Shown here: positions 8,167 to 14,907 of the stretch, piece by piece
Numbering within the stretch: the stretch's first letter is position 1
Layout of the letters: each line of letters opens with the position of its first letter
Source: Paenibacillus sp. A3
GTDB taxonomy: Bacteria; Bacillota; Bacilli; Paenibacillales; NBRC-103111
Length of the DNA stretch: 39,635 nt
Assembly: GCF_001399685.1 (NCBI RefSeq)
Contig: NZ_JTHN01000099.1
Coordinates: forward strand, 1-39,635
Reading direction: 5' to 3'
Translations under genes and position numbers: made by a program
Notes under the pieces: generated by a model
What the model was told of the DNA's origin: nothing
Database searches by the model: none
The model's input: the letters and a program-made list of their open reading frames with translations, nothing else

Positions 8167-8183
8167 TCAACTTTTCGTTGAAT
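8167..8183. promoter_or_regulatory. Inverted repeat in the divergent XRE control region
   Basis: TTCAAC-TTTTC-GTTGAA is a perfect 6-bp inverted repeat with a 5-bp spacer. It lies between the two divergent starts (8111 and 8245) in AT-rich DNA, a suitable operator for the dimeric XRE repressor next to it. Confidence 0.45.
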
Positions 8184-8244
8184 CTATTTAACGATAATTT
8201 AAATCATGTTACGATATCCCAAAAGCATGCAGGCGGTTATGTTT

Positions 8245-8568
8245 ATGTCAATAGGAGCACGCTTAAAGTTAGAACGCGAGAAAAAGGGTTGGTCCCAGTT
8301 CGATGTTGCAGAACAAATTGGGATTACCAATGCTGTCCTCTCAAATTATGAGCGCAATTATCGTAACCCCGATATCCACACCTTGGCGAAGCTTGCTGAC
8401 CTGTATCAGGTCTCGACTGACTATCTGCTTGGCCGGGTCGAAGAATCTACACCGAATCAGAAGGACTCGTTCGGAGCGGACTGGACTGACGAGGAAAAAG
8501 AAATAGCGACTTCCACCATCCACGCATACCGAAAGAAGCGAGCTATTGGGCAAAAAGGGAAACATTAA
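8245..8568 (+). CDS. XRE-family (Cro/CI-type) helix-turn-helix repressor
   Basis: A 107-residue regulator. The best start is ATG at 8245, with AGGCGG 8 bp upstream; the upstream ATGs lack ribosome sites. Residues 3-60 form the HTH_3 domain: IGARLKLEREKKGWSQFDVA, then EQIGITNAVLSNYERNYRNP, ending in the typical LAKLADLYQVSTDYLLGR. This resembles SinR, Xre and ImmR-like regulators of Firmicutes. The C-terminal 35 residues are a charged helix, probably for oligomerisation. It faces the interrupted small gene on the other side of a palindrome. It stands alone, with no phage or mobile-element genes nearby. Confidence 0.9.
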   Translation: MSIGARLKLEREKKGWSQFDVAEQIGITNAVLSNYERNYRNPDIHTLAKLADLYQVSTDYLLGRVEESTPNQKDSFGADWTDEEKEIATSTIHAYRKKRAIGQKGKH

Positions 8569-8580
8569 GAGGACTAGCGA

Positions 8581-8613
8581 AAGCATCGGTCATAGACGAC
8601 GATGCTTTTTTTT
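8581..8613 (+). terminator. Terminator of the XRE gene
   Basis: AAGCATCG and CGATGCTT form a stem around an 11-base loop, followed by a run of T, 13 bp after the XRE stop codon. Confidence 0.85.
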
Positions 8614-8689
8614 GCATTCTGCAGACTAGCATCCCCGTGCACGCTTCTCCCCTCTCCTAACCAACTCTTTACTTAGGTTCACAGGAAGA

Positions 8690-8953
8690 TCGTGGTATAC
8701 TTTGAGCACATTCACCAAGGGAGAAATCGCTTGCATGAGCTACTATTTTTCGATCGGCGCCTCCGAGAAATATCAGGAAAGTACATCGAATTTATGCTGA
8801 TGAACTATCAACAATTAAACCTCCCCTACTCTTCCCGCTAACTCTTAGCTTCCTTGCAAGCCCGATTCACATGAAGGAAGAAGCCATTCTATGCTTCAAT
8901 GACGAAGACGAGCTGGTCGGGGCGATGGTTGAGGCAGGTTTTTTTGCTTGATA
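8690..8953 (+). other. Possible gene remnant behind a promoter; no intact gene
   Basis: A promoter-like pair (TTAGGT, 17 bp, TATACT at 8696-8701 approximately) precedes AAGGGAG and a start-like ATG at 8735 (MSYYFSIGASEKYQESTSNL, then a stop after one more residue). Another frame continues as KYIEFMLMNYQQLNLPYS before stopping. A later piece starting at 8872 reads MKEEAILCFNDEDELVGAMV. These may be parts of one decayed gene with several frame changes. I do not recognise a family, and the stretch may be non-coding. Confidence 0.25.
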
Positions 8954-8964
8954 CAAATAATAAG

Positions 8965-8995
8965 AGCATCGTCCTCCGAGGGGGCGATGCTCTAT
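8965..8995 (-). terminator. Hairpin terminator after the SUFU-domain gene
   Basis: AGAGCATCG and CGATGCTCT form a perfect 9-bp stem with a 13-base loop. On the minus strand it is followed by a T-rich tract (TATTATTT), 64 bp after the SUFU stop. Confidence 0.6.
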
Positions 8996-9058
8996 TACGT
9001 TCTAAAGCAATATACCGTAATGAATCGCGAACTTAGTTCGCCTTTTTCGCTTGCGAAC

Positions 9059-9799
9059 CTATTTCCTCCGAAATGGAATAACCGACGACCGGCACACATT
9101 TTTCCGGTTCACCCGAACGATTTCGTTGATACCGTATTTGTCGAATTTATCGGTCAAGTCATTGCAGCCGTATTTCAATTTGAACTCCATCTCTTCCTGA
9201 TACAAGGGAACAATGGAGTAGAACCGGATCGTTCTTTCCGAGTCCATCTCCAGCGTCAGAAAATCGCGATGCACCATGATAGGCGGCAGCAAAATGACCC
9301 CGTTTAAATTTGTCCGGTCCGATAAAGGGCGCGCGGGATCGCCGTTAGGCACCGTATGTCCGTGACCAAGCCACGTCTCGTACTCGTGAGGAAGCCTGGC
9401 CAGCATCTTAAGCCAACGGACCGGCCAATAATTGTCCTCGTCAGCGAAAGCTTCCTGCGTGATCGGCCATTCGGGCGGCAAACAAATCATCACTTCCGCA
9501 TAATTGTAGCCCTCGATGCCTTCGGGAACGTTCATCGGCAAATAGCTCATCCCCGTCGTAAACAACGTATGGTAATTCCGTTCCTGCGTCGGCTTAATGT
9601 GATAAACATCGATATGGACGATATCGGAAATTATTTCATGAAATACGTTGTCGATCTCGCCGATGTATGTTTCGAAATGCCGTTCGATCTTCTCATTCCA
9701 GCCACCCTCGCCATAGTTGGGCGGCAGCCAGCTGCGTTCCTTGTCCTCATACTTATAAATCGGGTTGCCCGATTCCGAATAATCCGAAGGTTTGACCAA
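9059..9799 (-). CDS. Suppressor-of-fused (SUFU) domain protein
   Basis: A 246-residue cytoplasmic protein of the bacterial SUFU family. TTG start at 9799 behind AGAGGTG. The SUFU-like core runs from about residue 40 to the C-terminus: HIDVYHIKPTQERNYHTLFT, then TTGMSYLPMNVPEG, then the acidic YAEVMICLPPEWP, and the late ILLPPIMVHRDFLTLEM and YSIVPLYQEEMEFKLKYG segments. Bacterial SUFU proteins occur as immunity proteins of polymorphic toxin systems; B. subtilis YqcF and YobK are antitoxins of LXG nucleases. No toxin gene is next to it, so here it would be an orphan immunity protein or have a separate role. It has its own terminator. Confidence 0.88.
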   Translation of the reverse strand: MVKPSDYSESGNPIYKYEDKERSWLPPNYGEGGWNEKIERHFETYIGEIDNVFHEIISDIVHIDVYHIKPTQERNYHTLFTTGMSYLPMNVPEGIEGYNYAEVMICLPPEWPITQEAFADEDNYWPVRWLKMLARLPHEYETWLGHGHTVPNGDPARPLSDRTNLNGVILLPPIMVHRDFLTLEMDSERTIRFYSIVPLYQEEMEFKLKYGCNDLTDKFDKYGINEIVRVNRKNVCRSSVIPFRRK

Positions 9800-9978
9800 A
9801 GAAATGCACCTCTGCTCTCGATTCGTTCCCTTTTTTTCCAGCCTGCGCCACTTCTCTTATTATCGACAGAACGATAATGAGATTGAATAGGGGGGACAGC
9901 CGATAAAATTTTGGCAAACGAAAAAGGCGTCCATTCCTCTTTTCAAGGGAGTTGACTCCTCAACGCCTAAAGTGATCA

Positions 9979-10168
9979 CTATGAGTTGACGATCATTGAT
10001 TTTGTTGTCTTTTCTTCTGGAACAACTCCGATGTCACGAACCAAATCTGCATTAAAAAGCGTGCTTGCCAAGCCCGTGTCCAGCAGAACCTTCTGCAGTT
10101 CAAGTTGCTTGCCTTTATATAATCGTAAGGCTTATAAAAGGCAGTCCATACTCCTCGGTTATGTTCAT
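9979..10168 (-). pseudogene. Decayed retropepsin-like aspartic protease gene
   Basis: Reading from ATG at 10168 gives MNITEEYGLPFISLTII then a stop. Shifting frame by one base near 10121 continues as YKGKQLELQKVLLDTGLAST, then LFNADLVRDIGVVPEEKTTK, and the frame ends at a TAG (9981-9979) after about 63 residues. LLDTGLASTLF is the active-site loop (D-T-G) of single-domain retropepsin-like proteases found in Firmicutes, which are about twice this length. So there is both a frameshift and a truncated C-terminus. It lies 11 bp after the gene at 10180, in the order I would expect for this two-gene unit. The rest of the gap 9800-9978 holds no gene; a GGCGT/ACGCC inverted repeat is near 9925-9967. 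Confidence 0.6.
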
Positions 10169-10179
10169 CTTCTAGGCCC

Positions 10180-10425
10180 TCATACTCCCATATAACGTTC
10201 GCGGGCTACCAACTCAGGACGAGAGGTATGAAAAAAGCAATATTCCCGCCCAGGGTCCTGCCTATGCAATTCGCTATAGCGACGGAGCGCTTCCGTCGAA
10301 TCTTCAAATGTATCCATTACGACAACTTCCTCAATATATCGATAGCCTTCCTTGGAATGAGCCTTCGTAGCCTCCAAAACGACCCATTCCTCCGGAAATC
10401 GTTTCTGTACTTCTTCCCGTCGCAT
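10180..10425 (-). CDS. Small conserved protein paired with the retropepsin-like gene
   Basis: An 81-residue soluble protein. ATG at 10425 follows GGAGGTGG. Sequence features are FPEEWVVLEATKAHSKEGYR near the start, a middle IEEVVVMDTFEDSTEALRRY and an aromatic C-terminus (REYCFFHTSRPEL). I recall similar small proteins immediately before retropepsin-like aspartic protease genes, and a decayed one follows here. No catalytic motif can be assigned. With its partner broken, this gene may be on the way to being lost or may act alone. Confidence 0.75.
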   Translation of the reverse strand: MRREEVQKRFPEEWVVLEATKAHSKEGYRYIEEVVVMDTFEDSTEALRRYSELHRQDPGREYCFFHTSRPELVARERYMGV

Positions 10426-10609
10426 CCCGCCACCTCCGAACCCATTGTGTTACATCCATTTCTTCTAAACATAGCACGCAAAAACATACGGCGCATATTT
10501 TTGGAGGAGAAGAACCCCGCAAACACATGCCTCGGATTCATTTCCTTTTATCCGATCTATCCGCTATGCTGAAAGTAACCGCATGGCCATAGAGAGGAGA
10601 GACATCGTC

Positions 10610-11281
10610 GTGCTACCCGAGCATATTCGCCGGATCATGGATCGATTTCGCTGTTTTGAATCCGTCGAGCCGGAAGATTGGCAGCATCCGGACATCGCCG
10701 TTATTCGTGTTCCTATGAGTCTGGCCATTCGACAAGGGGGGCTGCTGGAGCACGCAATATTTACGCTGGACGGCAGTATTCGCGTCTACAAAGTTAGCGA
10801 GACGGGGAGAGAAATTACACTATACCGTGTTCGGGGAGGCGAGTGCTGCGTCTTGATGATGGCCAGCATTATGGGCGAAATGGAATATGAGGCGTCCGCA
10901 TCGGTCGAGACTCCTTCGGAGCTGTTCATCCTCCCGATTGACGTCTACAAGCAGTGGGTCGAGAAATATAAGCCGCTCCGCCAATACATTTACCGAATGT
11001 TCACGCAGCGGATGTCCATCGTCACCACCCTGATCGACGACGTCGCCTTCAAGCCGATGGAATACCGCATCGCCGATTTTCTCCTGCACAAGACGCCCGA
11101 AGCCTCAACTACGCTGCGTATCACGCATGATGAAATCGCCGTCGAGCTAGGCACCGCAAGAGAAGTGATCAGCCGGAAGCTGAAGGAGTTCGAAAAGGAA
11201 GGGTGGCTTGTCTTAGGCCGCGGACGAATTCAAGATATTCAGCGGGCCGCGCTCGAACAAGTAAAAAAAGCCGTTATGTGA
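10610..11281 (+). CDS. Crp/Fnr-family transcriptional regulator
   Basis: A 223-residue regulator. GTG at 10610 is the likely start (GAGGAG about 9 bp upstream); an in-frame ATG at 10583 has no ribosome site. Residues about 20-120 are the cyclic-nucleotide-binding-type beta barrel (IFTLDGSIRVYKVSETGREI, then LYRVRGGECC). A long dimer helix follows, and residues about 165-205 are the winged helix-turn-helix (ITHDEIAVELGTAREVISRK, then LKEFEKEGWLVL). The Fnr N-terminal iron-sulfur cysteines are absent, but a CC pair (GGECCVLM) lies in the barrel and might be redox active. The stop codon is inside a 23-bp palindrome that precedes the DUF2892 gene, its likely target. Confidence 0.93.
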   Translation: MLPEHIRRIMDRFRCFESVEPEDWQHPDIAVIRVPMSLAIRQGGLLEHAIFTLDGSIRVYKVSETGREITLYRVRGGECCVLMMASIMGEMEYEASASVETPSELFILPIDVYKQWVEKYKPLRQYIYRMFTQRMSIVTTLIDDVAFKPMEYRIADFLLHKTPEASTTLRITHDEIAVELGTAREVISRKLKEFEKEGWLVLGRGRIQDIQRAALEQVKKAVM

Positions 11282-11295
11282 CTTAGTCACATAAC
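11273..11295. promoter_or_regulatory. Crp/Fnr-type operator palindrome
   Basis: GTTATGTGAC-TTA-GTCACATAAC is a perfect 10-bp inverted repeat. It contains the TGTGA/TCACA half-sites of the Crp/Fnr family but with a 5-bp instead of a 6-bp spacer. Its centre is 41 bp upstream of the start predicted from the -10 box TACAAT (11313-11318), the position of class II activators. Confidence 0.75.
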
Positions 11296-11312
11296 AGCTG
11301 GGAACCGGCCGC

Positions 11313-11318
11313 TACAAT
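11313..11318 (+). promoter_or_regulatory. -10 box of the DUF2892 gene
   Basis: TACAAT without a recognisable -35 hexamer at 17 bp (CATAAC there belongs to the palindrome). This is typical of an activator-dependent promoter. Confidence 0.55.
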
Positions 11319-11355
11319 AAGGGATGTAAACCATTCTTTTAGCGGAGGGATCACG

Positions 11356-11544
11356 ATGAAAAATGTAGGCGGCTTTGACTTGGTATTCCGGATTGTAGCA
11401 GGACTCGCGTTGCTTTCGCTTTTATTTTTGTTGGAAGGGGGAATCAAGTATATCGGTCTGATCGGGATTCCTCTGCTCTACACGGCGCTTACGCAAAAAT
11501 GTCTCATTAACCGCTTGCTCGGCATCAATTCATGCAAGCTTTGA
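11356..11544 (+). CDS. DUF2892 (YgaP-like) small membrane protein
   Basis: A 62-residue membrane protein with two hydrophobic segments (about residues 8-26 and 30-46) separated by EGGIKYI. It ends with KCLINRLLGINSCKL, where two cysteines flank the last helix end. ATG at 11356 follows GCGGAGGGATC. DUF2892 proteins match the membrane part of the rhodanese YgaP and are often linked to sulfur or thiosulfate metabolism and to Crp/ArsR-type regulators. Here it is the only gene after the palindrome, so it is probably activated by the adjacent Crp/Fnr protein in response to a redox or sulfur signal; that signal is inference. Confidence 0.85.
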   Translation: MKNVGGFDLVFRIVAGLALLSLLFLLEGGIKYIGLIGIPLLYTALTQKCLINRLLGINSCKL

Positions 11545-11673
11545 TGCTTGCCCCTTGTTCCAGCTTCAGCCGCCGGCCGCCCGGAGCGATCCCATCGCTT
11601 GCGAACGGCCGTTTTGCATTCCCGCGGTACCTCCGCTGTACTATCGAATTATTGCTGTCCTATTCTTGCTCTA

Positions 11674-11703
11674 TTATCAGAACGCGCGGCTTCGGTTTAT
11701 AAT
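11674..11703 (+). promoter_or_regulatory. Promoter of adaA-ogt
   Basis: TTATCA and TATAAT (11698-11703) are 18 bp apart, 25 bp before the adaA start. The -10 is perfect and the -35 weak, as expected for an AdaA-activated gene. Confidence 0.5.
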
Positions 11704-11727
11704 GAGTGGCAGAGGGGAGGCCCCAAT

Positions 11728-12291
11728 ATGGACGACGCACTATTTGAGTCGGTATACGAGACGATTTTACGGCGCGACACCCGCTACGACGGGCGGTATT
11801 ATATCGGAATCACTTCGACGGGAATCTTTTGCCGGCCTTCGTGCCGCTCCCGCATTCCGAAGCCGGAAAACGTTAAAATATACGGCAGTATTCAGGAAGC
11901 GCTGCAAGCGGGATTCCGGGCATGCAAAAGATGCCGTCCGGAACAGCCGGGAGAGCATGGACCGGATGCGCAAATCGCTCATGCCGTGAATGAATTGATC
12001 AAGCGGCGCTACTCCGAGCCTTTGACGCTTGGCGACATAGGAGCGGAGCTCAAAATGAGCCCCTACCACTTGCAGCGCGTGTTTAAGCGGGTGACCGGAA
12101 CGACGCCCTCGAAGCAGTTGCTCCATATCCGTATGGACGAGGCAAAGCGGCTGCTAGCCGCAAGCGAACAGCCGATAACCGATATCGCGGCAGAAGTCGG
12201 TTTCCGCAGCCCATCCCACTTTACATCCGTATTTCACAAGACAGTCGGCTGTACGCCGATGGAATACCGGGAAACCGCCGGCACCCGTTAA
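11728..12291 (+). CDS. adaA: AdaA: methylphosphotriester-DNA methyltransferase and transcription activator
   Basis: A 187-residue adaptive-response protein. ATG at 11728 follows GAGGGGAGG. Residues 1-75 are the Ada zinc domain with four cysteines: FCRPSCRSR (C35, C39) and CKRC (C66, C69). C35 is the acceptor for methyl groups from DNA phosphotriesters. Residues about 80-185 are an AraC-type double helix-turn-helix (LTLGDIGAELKMSPYHLQRV, then FKRVTGTTPSKQLLHIR and the second helix set ITDIAAEVGFRSPSHFTSVF). Methylated AdaA activates its own operon. As in B. subtilis, the methyltransferase gene follows, 24 bp downstream. Frame and motifs are complete. Confidence 0.95.
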   Translation: MDDALFESVYETILRRDTRYDGRYYIGITSTGIFCRPSCRSRIPKPENVKIYGSIQEALQAGFRACKRCRPEQPGEHGPDAQIAHAVNELIKRRYSEPLTLGDIGAELKMSPYHLQRVFKRVTGTTPSKQLLHIRMDEAKRLLAASEQPITDIAAEVGFRSPSHFTSVFHKTVGCTPMEYRETAGTR

Positions 12292-12315
12292 GCCGGTCAA
12301 GAAGGAGGCATACTT

Positions 12316-12876
12316 ATGGGAAAAACAACGACCGAGGTGTATTGGACGGCCATCCGTCATCCCAAGTTCGGAGACCGGCCGCTCTATCTGGCCGCTACGA
12401 AGCAGGGCTTATGCCGGATTACTTGGCCTAACGAATCATTAGACACCTTAACCACATGGGTGGTTAAACATATTCCGGGCGCCATATTGATTAACGATCA
12501 AGAGCCGTTATCCGAATACGTCGGGCAGCTGAAGGAATATTTGGAAGGAACCCGCCAAACGTTCGACCTGCCCCTCGACATGCGCGGTACGAAGTTCCAA
12601 ACCGCCGTCTGGCAGGCGCTAGCCCGAATTCCCTATGGCGAAACCCGCAGCTACTCGGACATTGCCGGGGAGGTAGGCAGTCCTGCGGCCGTCCGGGCCG
12701 TAGGCACGGCGAACGGAGCCAACCCGATCCCCATCGTCGTCCCGTGCCATCGCGTGATCGGCAAAAACTCCGCGCTCACGGGTTTCCGGGGCGGCCTGCA
12801 GGTGAAACAAGAGCTGCTCCGGCTGGAAGGCTTTGAAGATTTTACGCTTAAGGGACATGCCCGATTTCAATTTTGA
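12316..12876 (+). CDS. ogt: Methylated-DNA-[protein]-cysteine S-methyltransferase
   Basis: A 186-residue suicide repair enzyme that removes methyl groups from O6-methylguanine. ATG at 12316 follows AAGGAGG. The N-terminal ribonuclease-like domain spans about 1-90. The C-terminal ATase domain (92-175) carries the helix FQTAVWQALARIPYGETRSY and the acceptor loop IVVPCHRVIGKN, with C144 as the methyl acceptor, followed by LTGFRGG. It forms an operon with adaA (AdaA/AdaB pair). Length and active site are complete. Confidence 0.95.
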   Translation: MGKTTTEVYWTAIRHPKFGDRPLYLAATKQGLCRITWPNESLDTLTTWVVKHIPGAILINDQEPLSEYVGQLKEYLEGTRQTFDLPLDMRGTKFQTAVWQALARIPYGETRSYSDIAGEVGSPAAVRAVGTANGANPIPIVVPCHRVIGKNSALTGFRGGLQVKQELLRLEGFEDFTLKGHARFQF

Positions 12877-12895
12877 GTTGTTTGCGAATCCGCGC

Positions 12896-12944
12896 AAAAA
12901 AAACTGCTCCCCATAGCTTGATAGCTTTGGAAGAGCAGTTTTTT
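12896..12944. terminator. Bidirectional terminator between ogt and ferritin genes
   Basis: AAAAAACTGCTC and GAGCAGTTTTTT form a 12-bp stem with A and T runs on both sides. It serves the converging ogt (+) and ferritin (-) genes. Confidence 0.9.
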
Positions 12945-12960
12945 GCGGTTCCGGTCTATG

Positions 12961-13467
12961 CTATTCGGCCGGCGGCGTGAAGGTACGCTGCGCCAATTGG
13001 GCATCGAGCATGTAGAACGCATTGCTGTCTTTATCGATGCGGCGAAGCTTTTGAATGATGCTATCGAACGTGGCTTCCTCTTCGACCTGTTCGTCGATGA
13101 ACCACTTCAAGAAGTTGATTGTCGCGTGCTCGCGCTCGTTCCAAGCGATATCCGACAACTCGTAGATGCGCTTCGTTACGGTTTGCTCGTGAGCAAACGC
13201 ATGTTCAAAAGCATCCAGCAGCGAGGTATACTGGTTCTGCGGGTCTTCCATTCCAGTGACATGGGCGCGCTTGCCCAGCGTGTTAATGAAGTGAAAAATT
13301 TTCATTGCATGAAATTTCTCTTCCTCGGCTTGTACGATAAAAAAATTCGCAAACCCGTCGAAGCTCTCCGACGAGCAGTATCCGGCCATAGCCAGATATA
13401 CTTGGGAGGAATAAAATTCGTAGTTCATTTGTTCGTTCAGCTTGGCGAGCAGGTTCTCACTTAGCAT
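12961..13467 (-). CDS. ftnA: Ferritin (FtnA-type)
   Basis: A 168-residue iron-storage protein that forms 24-subunit cages and oxidises Fe(II). The ferroxidase residues of bacterial FtnA are all present: E17, E50, H53, E94 and Q127, plus E129 and E130 of the third iron site, and Y24. The sequence starts LSENLLAKLNEQMNYEFYSS, typical of the family. ATG at 13467 lies behind a weak ribosome site (GGGGCGTGACCTG). It is monocistronic with its own promoter and a shared terminator. No obvious Fur or PerR box was identified with confidence. Confidence 0.95.
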   Translation of the reverse strand: MLSENLLAKLNEQMNYEFYSSQVYLAMAGYCSSESFDGFANFFIVQAEEEKFHAMKIFHFINTLGKRAHVTGMEDPQNQYTSLLDAFEHAFAHEQTVTKRIYELSDIAWNEREHATINFLKWFIDEQVEEEATFDSIIQKLRRIDKDSNAFYMLDAQLAQRTFTPPAE

Positions 13468-13551
13468 CAGGTCACGCCCCTTGTTCGCAGTCTATGTGAG
13501 GTTCTCCCTCTATGTAGGTGAAAAAAAGAAATACTTCCCACACCTGTCCTT

Positions 13552-13580
13552 AGTATGTTGTAACTCTTTCCAAATGTAAA
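13552..13580 (-). promoter_or_regulatory. Promoter of the ferritin gene
   Basis: On the minus strand TTTACA (13580-13575) and CATACT (13557-13552) are 17 bp apart, about 85 bp before the start codon. The rest of the 333-bp gap 13468-13800 holds the two divergent leaders and no gene. Confidence 0.5.
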
Positions 13581-13800
13581 GCAATTTCTGGCACACCTTA
13601 TTCCACAAAATAGTGTCCCCAAAATAAAAAAGTTCATAACCTCTTCAGGAATCAGACTAACGAACCTTACCGATCGGATCGCGCGCACCGAGACGGCGAT
13701 TCTTCTCTCGATCAATCTAAAAGCTGCACCTCCATGAACGCCCGTAACAATCGGCAGCAAAACCATACAATATCTTAACCTGCGCAAAGGGGAGGATATT

Positions 13801-14847
13801 GTGGCTACGTTTATGGCTGCACTGCGAATGAAAAGAAAGATGGCCGCACGCTTATTGAAAAAAAACGGTGTTCACGGGGTCGGAATAGGCTACAGAGATC
13901 CTGCGAATCCGAAAAAGGGCGCAGCCGTCATCATCTATACGGATAAGGTTTCTTCCGCAGGCCTCGGTCTGATTCCCGCCATGTTTGCAGCCAAAGCGAA
14001 AGGCAAAGGAGCCGCCGTCCCGATCCGCATCGTCAAAACGGGAAAAATACGAGCACACGCAGACTATTCCGGTCGGATTCGTCCCGTGCCTCCAGGCTAC
14101 AGTGTCGGCACTGCGAAGGGCTCGGGCAGCGCAGGCCTTATCGTGACGAACGGTTCCGAGACGGCAAACCGCTATTTGCTGAGCAATAACCATGTGCTGA
14201 ATCCGAACAATACGAACAGCGCCACGGAAACGATTCAGCCCGGAGGCGCCGACGGAGGCCGTCCCGGCACGGACCGTATCGGTCGTTTATACCGCTATGT
14301 AAAGCTAGAGCGAAGCAAAGATAATTTTATGGACGCGGCGCTCTCCGTCCCTACCAACAACCGTCTGCTGAATCCGAACTATCCGACGGTCGGAGCCATT
14401 CCCGGCTATGCGACGTCGTATCGGGTGGGAGAGCAATTCAAGAAAGTGGGACGCACGACAGGCTTGGTGAACGGAAGCGTGGAGTCGATCGACACCGATA
14501 TCCAAATCGACTACGGCGGCAGGCTGGGGGTGCTTAACTTTAAGAATCAGACGGTGATCCGAGGAACTACTCCCATTTCGCTGGCCGGAGATTCCGGATC
14601 GGTCTGGCTCAGACACTCGGACAATTACGCCGCGGTCGTCAATTTTGCTGGCTCATCGGACGGCCGTCTTTCCATTGCCTTCCCTATCCGCTGGGCGATG
14701 CAGGCATTCGGAACGAAGGTGGCTCTGGAGAGCGGCGCAGGTAAAGTAAAGAAGGTCAAAGCCGCGAAATCGTCCCGAGCGTATGTCCGCAAGCTGCCTG
14801 CAAAAGTGCTTGCCCGAATCAAGCCCAAAAAAGCCGTAAGACCCTAA
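13801..14847 (+). CDS. Trypsin-like serine protease without signal peptide
   Basis: A 348-residue protein of the trypsin-like fold. GTG at 13801 follows GGGGAGGATATT. A basic N-terminal segment (residues 1-22) is followed by a small domain (HGVGIGYRDPANPKKGAAVI). The protease core carries the triad: H131 in LLSNNHVLNPN, D178 in DNFMDAALS and S265 in SLAGDSGSVWL. An alanine/lysine-rich basic tail occupies the last 35 residues (KVKKVKAAKSSRAYVRKLPA region). No signal peptide or membrane helix is visible, so it probably acts in the cytoplasm, the forespore or after cell lysis. The basic tail might bind nucleic acid or wall polymers. The substrate is unknown. Confidence 0.88.
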   Translation: MATFMAALRMKRKMAARLLKKNGVHGVGIGYRDPANPKKGAAVIIYTDKVSSAGLGLIPAMFAAKAKGKGAAVPIRIVKTGKIRAHADYSGRIRPVPPGYSVGTAKGSGSAGLIVTNGSETANRYLLSNNHVLNPNNTNSATETIQPGGADGGRPGTDRIGRLYRYVKLERSKDNFMDAALSVPTNNRLLNPNYPTVGAIPGYATSYRVGEQFKKVGRTTGLVNGSVESIDTDIQIDYGGRLGVLNFKNQTVIRGTTPISLAGDSGSVWLRHSDNYAAVVNFAGSSDGRLSIAFPIRWAMQAFGTKVALESGAGKVKKVKAAKSSRAYVRKLPAKVLARIKPKKAVRP

Positions 14848-14866
14848 CCGCCCGCAGCACCATAAC

Positions 14867-14907
14867 GTAAAAAGCACTGAGCGCCACGGCCAGTGCTTCT
14901 GTTTTTA
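14867..14907. terminator. Bidirectional terminator between protease and ankyrin genes
   Basis: AAGCACTG/CAGTGCTT stem with an inner GCC/GGC pairing; TTTTTA follows on the plus strand and TTTTTAC on the minus strand. It lies between convergent genes. Confidence 0.75.

Noticed and set aside
7888-8181. 97-codon plus-strand frame opposite the interrupted small gene
   Set aside because: No ribosome site, Ser-rich shadow composition, and the minus strand has the better coding pattern.
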